NCBI GenBank assembly: GCA_030549495.1
Contig: JAUIRK010000106.1
Location: forward strand, 1,259,001-1,323,000
DNA from: Nectonema munidae
Lineage: Eukaryota; Nematomorpha; Nectonematoida; Nectonematidae
DNA length: 64,000 bases
Direction of reading: 5' to 3'
Each line of letters begins with the position of its first letter. Positions within the stretch are counted from its first letter, which is position 1. The position numbers and the translations under genes were made by a program. The notes under the pieces are model-generated. The model saw only the letters and a list, made by a program, of their open reading frames with translations, did not search any database and was not told the DNA's origin. Positions 32,801-44,800 of the stretch are shown piece by piece.

Positions 32801-35800
32801 TATTTTGCAAAAACGGACGTATACTAGTATTCTACTAAGTAAATCTAATTACTGACGATGTTAAAGCTTGTCAGATACTGAGTCCTCACCACCTATTTCA
32901 ATATGAAGAAATGGTAATGTAAAAAATTCAAATCTAAGTTAGATTTTCCCGATACAAAAAATCAAGAATTTGTTTTGAATACATATGTGCCCAACCGTGT
33001 GCTCGCGTAAGCCATAAGGCCCCTAGAGACATTTTATAGCGCTCCTGAGTCAAATACAAAATGCACATTATTGATCAATTTTAGAATCGTTTTTCCGATT
33101 TCACAAATATATCCTCCTTTTTTGCAAACCCGTTGCAAGATACTGCATCTCAAATAGGACATCCTTTCAAATTAGACAAAGCTCAGTTGGAAATGGCCAA
33201 ATGATTTGCAATTAAAATGTGAAGCCCAAAATCCTAAATTAAGGAACCTAGTTGATGATCAAATATTTCCTCTCTTAAAAGAAACCTATCAGAGATTTTT
33301 GAACAGGGATTTAAAATCTTGTCGAAAATACAGTCACTCACAAGGATCTCATTAAAATACCTTTTAACTAATGTAAAGTATGTACATTTAAAATGTGTAA
33401 AATTATACATTTAACTTTATTGCTTTGTCTGTTAATAAAAATATGTGTATAAGTTTTTAAACAACTTACCCCAGCTGCAGTTCAGCGATAAAGAAATGTT
33501 GCCACTATTTACAAAAGGTTAAACATAATGCTTACATACACATTTTAGTAAAGGGGTGGGTTCAAAACGCTTGCTACTTGTCTATGTAAATATAAAATCT
33601 TAGTAAGTTTTTGGATAGATTAGCGCCAGCACATTTCAAAGATAAAGAAAGTTGCACCCTATTTACAAAAAGTTAAACATAATGGAATAATTCCAAATGG
33701 TTAAACATATGGAATATAATGAATATAAACATGCTAATTATTAGGTTTTTAAACCCGAAATTTTATTTAAAAAGATAACTATAAAGGTATTGACTTGAGT
33801 TGCTCTAAGGATTTCATTAAATAAAAATGAAGAATAGAAAAAAGAATAGAATTGATAAGGCATTAAATTTGAGAAAATTTACCCTAGATCTAAATCAAAA
33901 TTCATGGTCTTTAAAACTAATATAATATAATTAGAAAAACATTGTCTTATTTAGGTGATAAATTATATATAGACTTTTCTTTTTTCGATATATCGTAAAC
34001 ACTCTCGTTTAATCCACACTTTTTTACCAGAATTAATTGACTAAAAAAGGTTGTTATCTACGTAAACAAAAAGTAAACAAAGATAAAAATTGAAATAGAA
34101 TAGTGTATGAAGGAAAATTGGCAAGATGCATATAATATACTTGAAAACGGCAGACAAAAATACACAGAAAAACCGTGTCAAACACCTATATATATGAATG
34201 TTGAAAATTTTAGATGTAAAAAATACAAACAAGTTGAAATTTGACGAGTTTTAATTAAATAACAAGTATGTCTTTTTAGGGATTGAAGCCAAATATGGAG
34301 AGTTATAATAAACAATTAAAGACTTTCAGGTTATAGTTTTCTTTTAGTTTTAAAAAAAATTAAAAAAAAATCACTCTTAATAAAAGCTTAAAAGGTAAAT
34401 ACATAGAAATCAGTTTTGTTTTATTCATAACCCAAAAGTCTTTAATTGTTTATTATCAGTGTGTCACCATTTGCCAATTTCATTCCTAAAAAGACATAAT
34501 TGTTATTTTTAATTAAAACTTATTTGGCAATTTCAATTCCTTAAAACACATTAGTATATTTAATCAAAAATGTTGTGCAATAGCATCCTTTCAAAAGGTT
34601 TTTGGTCTCCACTTAGTTCAACCTTAAACAGGTTTCAAGAATATTTTATTTGTATTTTTTTTTATTTATTAATTTTATTTCTTCATTTTTAGTTAATTTT
34701 TTAAGCTGTTTATCTAAAGTTACAATTATCTCAGTATATCTAAATTTACTATGCTTCACCGATTTTTATTCCGATTTTTTATTTTCTGGTAATAAATTAT
34801 TCCTTGTACTATATTCACTTATCAACATATATGCTTCAGCAGCACAGGGGCGCTTTTTCGCCCCCCCCCCCAATAATTTTCAATTGTCTGAATTATATAT
34901 CTTTTTTATAGTATTTATTGGACTTGTTTGTTTTCTGAGTATATTTTCAATATTACTTTTCTTGTTTTAAAGTTAAGTCTTAGAATGAATATTTAAAATC
35001 TATTTTTTCCAATCTATTCTTTTATAATAAACTTTGAACATTATAAAAAAAAGCCCTCCCCCCTCTCTTCACAATTTTGAGGATGTGTGCCCCTGCTTCA
35101 GCAATCCGCATTCCTGTTTTATAAATAATAATTAACTAACTAACTACCTAATTGATTGTTTTATTTTTTACAAACAATAACGAAACTTCAGTTTCACCAA
35201 ATACCCTTGGACAAAAAGTCCCGGGACCGTTTACTATGACAAAGTAGTGATTATCTGTGAAGAGTATAGCGTGAACATTAATGCTTCTCAGTTAAAGCGT
35301 ATTTTGAATCATAAACATCTTTTCATACTTACCTTGTAATCCTGGTAAGCCATCTTTTCCGGGTACACCTGGTGCACCAGGCATTCCGTCATTTCCAGAG
35401 GATCCAGGTGCTCCTGGGTATCCTGGCTCGCCCTTTGTTCCAGGAATTCCAGGCAATCCATTATTTCCTCGTTCGCCCTTTCGAGCAAGCTGGCACGGCA
35501 TACCTATGCATTTTATCAACATATATTTTAAATCTAACGAAAAAAAGGAAGAGTACCGGGAAGGCCGGATTCTCCAGGTGCGCCTGGCAGGCCAGGATAG
35601 CCATATCCTGCTTCTCCAGCTTCTCCTTTAAGTCCTGGCATCCCAGGCATTCCATCTTTTCCAGGAAATCCTATAAAAAAATCGATAAATGAGTTAACCA
35701 AGCGTTAAAGCTGCTGTTAGTTAGTACTCACTCTATATTATATATTTAAAGTCATGTTTTTTGTCAGGATAGAGGGACCCGCAAACACTTTGATTTAATT

Positions 35801-38800
35801 AGTTAAAAAAAATTAAATAAATTTCTTTTAACCAATCAAATTACGCTAGATCCAAACACAATTATTTTGCGTATCAAGCTTATTCCTTTAGATATAATAT
35901 AGATACGAGCAATTTAAATTCAACCCATTTCATCCCAGAAAATTGGATGATATTAATTTGATATAAAAGTGCCTTAGAATCAAGAAATCATTTGCTCCCG
36001 GTAAAACTTACAAAGAGAACAAATAAAAGAAAAAATTAAAATATTTGATTGCTGCACTCTTTATCCAGAAAGTTCTTTCAAATACAAAGAGTTGTGAAAT
36101 TGACAGAAGCGAAAGTAGTGTGTATCATGGTGATGGAGTTGTTATTTATTAGTTTCTTATGTGTACGCGGTGCGAGAACAAATGATGGGAATTGGGTGGT
36201 GAATAATTGTATTCTTATACGGTGTTTGGACTTCTTCCAAGGTATTTGTATGTTGTTTAAATGTATCGTCTTTGTGTCTGGGTTTATTTTAGCTTTAACA
36301 TTCCATAATTTTGCCTAATAATGAATCATAAAAATAAATAAATAAAGTTTCGTTGGATGCACCGTTTGTGATTTTAATGTCATCCAAAGTAAAATGCAAG
36401 AAATGGAGATAAGTGATAAACTCAGTAATAGCTTGATCTTTTTTGATTATTTCATTCATCAATTTTAGCTTTTTGGAAAATGTCGTACGAAGAAAAACAC
36501 GAAATAGGGTACGGGGAATGAGTATTGCAATATTTGTCAGGAAAGTTCATACTTGCTGCCTTTGCCCACTGGTTTCGGTCATATTTTATGTGGAAAACGG
36601 ATCTGCGATAAAATGAATGCATTATGAACAGGAATTAATTGTTTGCTACTTCCAGTCAAAATATTCAAATGGGATCAAACATGATGACACCATACTTGCG
36701 CAGATTTGTAAAAAAATATTGGCGAATACCTGGATCTCCCTTTTCTCCTGGAACTCCATCCAACCCTGGAAGACCTGGAAATCCAGCTTCTCCCTTCAAC
36801 CCAGGCATTCCTGGTAAACCCGATTCTCCAGGAGGTCCGGCAAGCATATTCGAAGCCCCAGGTAAACCAGAATTTCCCTAAAAAGCAAATTTTAGTTAAA
36901 ATTTAAAATTCTTAAATGCTAAATTAGAAAAGCAAGAAAAGAACCTTTTCGCCTGGAAATCCATTATATCCTGGATCTCCTTTAGGACCGGGTAAGCCTG
37001 GCAAGCCATCGATACCATCTTTTCCTGGTTGTCCAGGATAACCTTCTCTACCAGGCATTCCTGGTTGTCCATATTTAACTTCTCCTGACGGCCCATCAAT
37101 ACCTGGCAGTCCATCTAATCCAGGAAGACCTGGTGCTCCAGGCGGGCCTACGACATCAGAAGTTATTTGCGCAAATTGATTTAAAGATTTTATTTTTCAA
37201 ACCTGGATTGCCATCAAACCCACCGTCTCCCTTTTCACCAGGAAGTCCAGGCGGTCCCCGTAATCTTTCAACGTCGTCCAATCTAGCAGGCATGCCAGCA
37301 GGGCCTAAGATACGATTTAATAATAATATAGCAGATCTTATCTAAACTTTATTTATTTATTTATTAATAAAAGCAAGGAATAACTTAAATGTAGTCTGTA
37401 CAATGTTGTTAATTGTTAAAAATGGACGATTTAATTTCAACCTAGTTGTTGAAGACTGAGAAATTATAAATTTAACAATGTAGCTGAGATACGCTGAAAA
37501 TACTTGGGATTGATTTATTAAGGAACAAAAAATTGCAAAATATATTTGATGTATTAAAATTGCTTCTAAATAAAGACTTTATAGCATTTTTTCTTTCCCC
37601 AGTTTATTTAAGGCTTTAAATATGAAGTTCAAAAAATATGAAAATTGTTGTGCTTTTTATTTAGCCAAAATATTTTATTTTAAAATGTATAAAATAATGA
37701 AGTTATAATTTTTGATTTAGTTCAAAAAATGGCAATTCTAAGATTAATGGTTCATGAGATGAAAAGTCTGCCGATATATCATAAACGCTGCAAATAACGT
37801 ATTTTCTTTCAACATTCATATATGAAAGTTTTTTTTAATAAAATTCGTCAGCTTCAAGTACATAAAAACCCATTGAAAATGTAGGCTGCAAATTAGTCTT
37901 TAAAAGGGTTAAAAGTTTTACGTTCAGTTGATTCAGATAAGAAAAATACTTATTTCAATTTTAATCTGTAATGGTAAATAAACATTCAATATTTAGTAAC
38001 AAAAATCTATCGCCATCTTGAATCTTTCTAAATCAAAAAATGAATTAGATTTATTTTTAATATGTTTACACTTTTGTAAATGAATATTCCAAAAAAACCA
38101 TTTTAGAAATTTTATCTTATTAACGTGCTATTTTAATTTTAGTAGCAACACAAATCAGTTAAATTCATGGCCTTCGTTAAAGGGGGCAAGCCCTACCTCT
38201 ACCAACCATTGCCCCATTTTACGTTTTTAAGGATTGTTCATAATCAGCTATTCTTCAAGAATCTTAGTCTTTTTTCAAGTTTTGTTTTTTCGGTTTGTAA
38301 AATTCGCTATGAATTTGGTGAACTTATCAACATAATTTTTGTAAAACTACGCGATTTGTAGAAAATAAGGTAACTTGCGAGCTTTTCTATATCAAGCATT
38401 GCGACAGATAAGCAAAATATATTTTGTTTTAAATATAACGCTTTTATTTATGGAGTAGGGTTTAACTTTCAAGAAAATCCTCTCTATGTGGAATTTTTTC
38501 TTGACAGAATCTTAAGCATTCATTATATATCATAAACTGTTCTCTTTGTTAAATATAGACAATGAGTTATTTTTATAGTAGATACATACATAACACTAAA
38601 TATTTTTAAAACTGCAAAATATTGTAATATTTTAAGTTTGTTAATTCTGTAACTTTACGCAAAATTTAGAATAAAGATCGAAACTTTTATTCAAAATTTT
38701 GAGGAAACGGAATAAAGTAAATCAGAAAGAGTAGTAAATTTTTTCAATAAGATTTTTAATAAGACTTTGAATGATTCCTGATTCCGATTCACAGGATATA

Positions 38801-41800
38801 TGTATTTTTTTCTATGATAAAGCAATTTTCTAATTTTTTAGCATAAATTTTACTAAAAATATTTTTACTTTTAACTAAATTTAAAACAGGGCGTTATAAT
38901 CTTAAAAATAACAAATATTTGTCCCCTTTTCGATATTTTGAAAGCAAAACAAATTCTTTCGGAGGAAGCAAAAGTAGCAAGAACTGGAATGTGAAGTGTG
39001 TGAAATACCTCGCAAGCCAACGGGACCAGGAGGACCATCTAAACCTCTTTCGCCTTTTTCACCAAATCCAGTTTCTCCCGGATATCCATATCCAGGTTCT
39101 CCTATTTCTCCTTTCAATCCAGGAAGTCCAGACATACCATCTTTTCCGGGTAATCCAGAGTAGCCTCTTTCACCCTGAAATGTTCATAAATTTACAAAAG
39201 GAAGGGACAACTAAAACTTGAGCAAATGCGCCCAAAACTTTTAAATTTTTTTTACAAAAAAAATAAGTATTAGACCAATAATAAAATTTCAATAAACTTC
39301 GATTCCAAATCTTAAAAATCCAAATCTGACTCCAAATATAATTAAAATATTTAAAGGAATTTATATTTCCGGCGTCAACTAAAGAACGCCCACTAGATAT
39401 GCTTACAACGAAGAAATTTTTTTACCATAGTACTAACCTGGTGATTATATAATATTAAGAAATTATAAATGAGACAGTTTTTTGAGGGAGGATAAAATCA
39501 ACCCTCCTGAGATCCAGGTTTATGAAAAGTAATCGTTGTCTATCTTTTTCAATGGGGCATTATAAATGTTAGCGCAGACCATTTTATTTTATCAGAGAAG
39601 AAAATGTTCCCATTGGTACTGAAATGGTTGAAGAATTTTAGGGATGATTTATTATATAAAAAAACATTTTCTTACTTTGTCTCCAGATAGTCCTGGCAGG
39701 CCTGGATTTCCGGGCATTCCATCTTGTCCATTTAAGCCAGGCAATCCGGGTTCTCCTGGGAATCCAACATCACCCTTCTCGCCCATCACCCCTAAATTGA
39801 GGTCATGGCTGAAAAGAACTTCTCCTTTCTCGCCTTTTTGACCAGGTAAACCAGAAATACCATCAAGTCCAGGTGTACCCTAAAGAGATATTGATTAAAT
39901 AGGCGTGCTTGACAAAAGATTATATTTACCGGTAGTCCATCAAGACCAGGAACTCCAGGAAAACCCAAATCACCTTTTATACCGGGCAAACCTCTGAATC
40001 CTTGAGGACCTGGTTGTCCGGGAAGACCTACATTTTGATTTTCGATAGTAATTATATTAGTCTAGGATATTGCTTATTAATTACCAGATAATCCAAGTTC
40101 TCCTCTTTCACCTGGTAAACCAGGAAGTCCATCAAGACAAGAGCGACACGGAGTTCCTTTTTCGCCTTTACTTCCTAATTGTCCTGGAATTCCATCTAAG
40201 CCGGGTATTCCAGGATCTCCTGGTGGTCCAGTCATACCTGGAGGGCCGGGAGAACCAATTAATCCACGGCCTGAACCAGGAAGGCCAGGCAATCCTACAT
40301 TGGAGTAAGCAGTAGAATTGAAATTAAAATACTTCATAAAAGTGCAAACCTGCTGGACCAGGATCTCCGCGATATCCGGGAAGTCCAGGCAAGCCATCCT
40401 TTCCTGGAAAACCCTCAGGACCAGAAGGCCCCTGGATTGAAGCTCCCATTGGCCCCATCTCTCCCTTCTGTCCTTGTAAGCCTGGAAGTCCGGGCGCTCC
40501 TACAGGACCGTGAAGACCAGGTAAGCCTTAAATGAAGAAAAATTATGGGTTGCTTTGAAATTTCAAGTCGTTTGATGCTTTACCATCTTCTCCAGGATCT
40601 CCTCTTATACTCAGTCCAGGTAATCCTTGAGGACCCGGCAAGCCATCTCTTCCAGGAGGTCCTGGTGGCCCTTGCATGCCAGGAGTTCCAGATAATCCAT
40701 CTAGACCTGAAAAAAATATAATTTAATATTCAGAACAAAAATTTTAGCAATTCAAAATGGATTCAAAAATATTTGTATTTTTAGACGTTTCCCAAACTTC
40801 TCCTTGTCAACGCCCTTCTTCCTCGCCCTTACACGACATTATTTGAAAGAAAGGCTTCCTTACACGAGATAAAAAGCGCCTTACTTATTACAGAATATCA
40901 TTTCTTTTGAAATAAAAATCCATAGAAAAGTTAAAAAGGAATATAATGGTTAAGTATAATGACAAAATTGAGTTTTCCCCAACATTTTATCTAATTTTAC
41001 TTACAGCAATAAATAGATTTAGTACCATAAAATTTAGCCAATTACTAACACTGGGAAGGATTTTTTATATTCAAAATTATATTAATTTAACAATTAAATT
41101 ATTATCCAAACAAGGAAAAATGTAATACATAAATAATACAGTAAAATATCAATATCTCGAACATGGGATATCTCGAAGCCCCTTTTATGTCGAAGTGAAT
41201 AGCCAGTACGGAATTTATCCTCTATATTATAAATGAAAATAAGTTTTGTTATCTCGAATACGGTTATCTCAAATACCTCGCTTATCTCGAAACAAATTTA
41301 TGGTCCCGAACTCAAATTTTGCCCCGGTTATCTCGAAATAAAATCTTTTTTTGCTAAACTTATCTCTTTTTTCAATCTCACTACTTAGAGGACATCACAC
41401 CATCATGTATAATTAAATATCCTATAACACTTGCACTAGCATTACGAACTGTTTTATTCGTTTATTGAGAGATCACTTGTTGTTGACTGATTGATTTGAA
41501 ATTAAGACAGCTTACAAAATAAAAGAAAGCACACATAAACACACGTTGCATAATGTTAGTAATATAATTTTGCGTGACATGTTTAAAATGGTTCACAAAA
41601 GAAAGGGAAGAAAATACACCAGTTTCTGGTCCACTTTTAATTGCTAAAGCACAAAGTTTTGCTTCACAGCTTGGTGAAAATTTCAAATGTACAAATGGGT
41701 GGCTCGAACGTTGGAGGGCCATATTACATTTAGACGATTGTGTGGAGAATCAAAAAGTGTGAATGAAAATACAGCTGTTAACAAAGCGTGCTCATCTACT

Positions 41801-44800
41801 CTACAGACAATTTTAGAAGAATACAATCCCTGTGACATTTTTAATGCTGATGAAACTGGGTTATTTTTTCGATTATTACCTGAAAAAATCCTTGAGTTCA
41901 AAGGGTCAAAATGTCATAGTGGTAAAAAATCTAAAGAGAGGCTAACTGTTTTAGTTTGTGTTAATATGTTGGTTTAAGAAAAATTGTCTCTTGTTATTGG
42001 AAAATCAAAGAATCTACAATGTTTCAAAAACTCTTCCTACTTCTTACTACGCAAACAGAAAGGCATGGATTACAAGCGAAATTTTTACTGCTTGGTTGAA
42101 AAAACTTGTCAAAAAGTTTTTTAATCAAAAAAGAAAAGTCAAGATTTTTCTGATAGTGGGAAGGAAGACATAGATGTCATCCATTTAGAACCGTCTCATT
42201 CATGCTTGGCAATTGAAGATTATACTCGAATCGATGAGAATCTCATGACTGCTGAATCCAACACAGACAAAGTCATTGTGGAAAAAATCATTGAGGAAAG
42301 AAAATTAGAAATGGGAGAAAACGAAGAGAATGAAGAAGGTGAAGAAGATAATGATGTTAAGGATTAGATTTATCGAAGAAAAATCCTACATTATCACAAG
42401 TTAACGATGCAATGGAAATCATTCAAAACTGGATTGAAATGTCTGAGAATATGGAAGATATTATACCAAGCTATCAGAAGATCCTCCATCGAATAATGTC
42501 TGTTGAAGTGGAGGCATTTAAGCTCAAACAAAGTCACATCACCAATTTTTTTACTGGTTGTGGAAGTAATAACACTTTATAACTTTAAAAAAATTTTTTT
42601 GGAAGCTTTAAACACTTTATATATTCAAAATTAGAAATAATTTTAAAATTTTGGTATCATTAAATTTGTTTTTTTAAATATATTTCATAAAAAAAATTAA
42701 AAAATTTTCTCAAAACTTTTTTTTCTCAAAGATTTTTCTCATTACAATTTGATGTTTTATACTTAGTATGCTTCAAGAGAAAAATACTTCAAATACTGAT
42801 ATCTCGAACACCTGGATATCTCGAAGTATTTTGTTAGTCCCTTGAAGTTCGAGATACCGAGGTTTTACTGTACTTGTTATTGGTAACTGTTCACAGGGTC
42901 CCTAAGAATTTCAAAACTCGTTTGGGAGCACCGGTATATGTGTCAGTGGTGATACGTGACGTTTTATCATAGGCATACTATTAAAGGTACGTCCGAAATT
43001 TTATTATGAAAAAGTTAAATATATCTCTCTTCCCCCCCTTCTCCAACCTAAAATTTTTATTATTAAAAAAACTAAAAGAAATTTCACTAAGAAATTTTTA
43101 TTATGAAAAAGGTAAACAAAAAAATAGTTAGTTATTTGGATAGTTAAATAAAAAAAATAACATTTTAAATGGTAACCAATAAGTACCAAAATTTTAGTAA
43201 TAAGTACTAATAATAATATTTTTATTCATCTTTTCCATAATAAAAAATTCTTAGTGAAATTTCTTTTAGTTTTTTTAATAATAAAAATTTTAGGTTGGAG
43301 AAGGAAGTAGAGAGATAACCAATAAGTACCCATTTAGCAAAATGTTTGTTATGCTTTTCTAATAGCACTCATTTTTTCCTAAATAAACTATTTCGTGGAG
43401 TGATTGTAACGATAGATATTTTGGCAAAAGACATTTGGGCAACGGACATTTTGCCAAAAAAACATTTTAACAAACGGACATCTGGACAAACTATAATTTT
43501 ACTAAACATACATTTGGCGGAAATTTTTTTTTACCAAACAGATATTTGGCCTAAATGCATTAATTTATAAAGTATTATTATTATTATTATTATTATTATC
43601 TAACACCACATTTAATTGAACAATGGCACATGTACAATGTTCTTTCAGTCAAATGTCCGAGTGTCATTGTTCTCTTATCCTTCCTTTTGTAATAAAAAAT
43701 ATATGATAAATTTAGTTGAAAAAAAATCTTTTATAAAATGAAAGCTTTAAATATAAGGTTTCCAAATATTTGTATTTAGTCACAAAATTTCAGCACATAC
43801 AGGAATTATATGGAGGGTTCGAAGCAAAAAAAACCTTGCTTCCTTTAATAAGCATCAACAGAAAAGCTAAAACATGCATAGTAACTATATGAGGAGTTGG
43901 AAGCAAACATTAGATTGCTTCGGTTTGTTTGAATTCCTTCAATATTTCTTACATATTCACAACAAATCTGAAATTGAAAGCAAGGATTGAACTGGTCGTA
44001 TTCTTTCTATGTTTTCATCATACACTAAGCATTAACAAAATAAATGAAGTAGAATTTTTAGAGCAGTTAAATAAATATTTTGAACTAATTTTTCTTTTAA
44101 TTAATTATATTAATTTACATATTTTTGGACACCCTTCTAAAAAAAAGTTCTCGAGTCAATGCCAAAATTAAAGTTGGCTTACCCGGTAATCCAGGAGGTC
44201 CATGTGAACCTGGCTCACCAGGAAAGCCAGGAGGTCCAGGAATAAAATCGCCATTGCTAATGCCTTGTCCAGGTGGACCCTAAAAAATTTGGATGAAAGA
44301 AGTACAAGGACTTGTGATAAAGGAAAAATTACCATCATTCCAGGAACACCAGGTGGACCTTCAAATCCTCTATCTCCTTTGGGTCCCTAAATACGCGAAC
44401 GTAAAAGGTTTATTAGCTATAGCTTATTACTTGATTAAATTTTTACATCTTGTCCATAAGTTCCAGGAAGTCCCGGAAAGCCACTATCTCCTTTGATGCC
44501 TGTTTGACCTTTTTCACCAATTGGGCCATCAGGACCTCTCTTTCCCTAAGATAAAATGGATGAATATAAATATTATTTAAAAGTACAGAAATGATTTAGT
44601 CGTGTGGATATATGGAGTAACAATGCAACAACCGATATTAGTGAGAAAATTTAAACAGTTTTACTGTTTGATTACAAATATAAAGATTTTCAAATATTTT
44701 CTCTATTGCAAAATATAGTTTACTAATTATTGTAGTTTTTGGATTCAAGGAATTCAAGAAATTTTTTGGAACTACTTTTTCGATACTCTTTGTTAAATAT

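Larger units (their letters stand above)
30786..35332. other. Collagen IV intron 25 (4.5 kb)
   Basis: It contains a decayed hAT element (31053-32262), an imperfect repeat pair (33478-33684) and a hAT MITE with an exact target duplication (34845-35095). A 70-codon frame at 32629-32838 is Lys/Asn-rich and unrecognised. Confidence 0.7.
40707..44182. other. Collagen IV intron 14 (3.5 kb)
   Basis: It contains the Tigger element (41139-42870), a foldback sequence (43022-43317), a short-unit repeat (43411-43560) and an ATT microsatellite (43573-43598). Confidence 0.8.

Noticed and set aside
36049-36318. 89-codon frame with hydrophobic stretches
   Set aside because: It lies inside collagen intron 23 with no homology, no splice logic and AT-biased codons.
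39780-39810. Possible 28-nt intron in collagen exon 19
   Set aside because: The sequence reads through in frame as a helix interruption; the putative intron is far shorter than all others, and the donor is poor.
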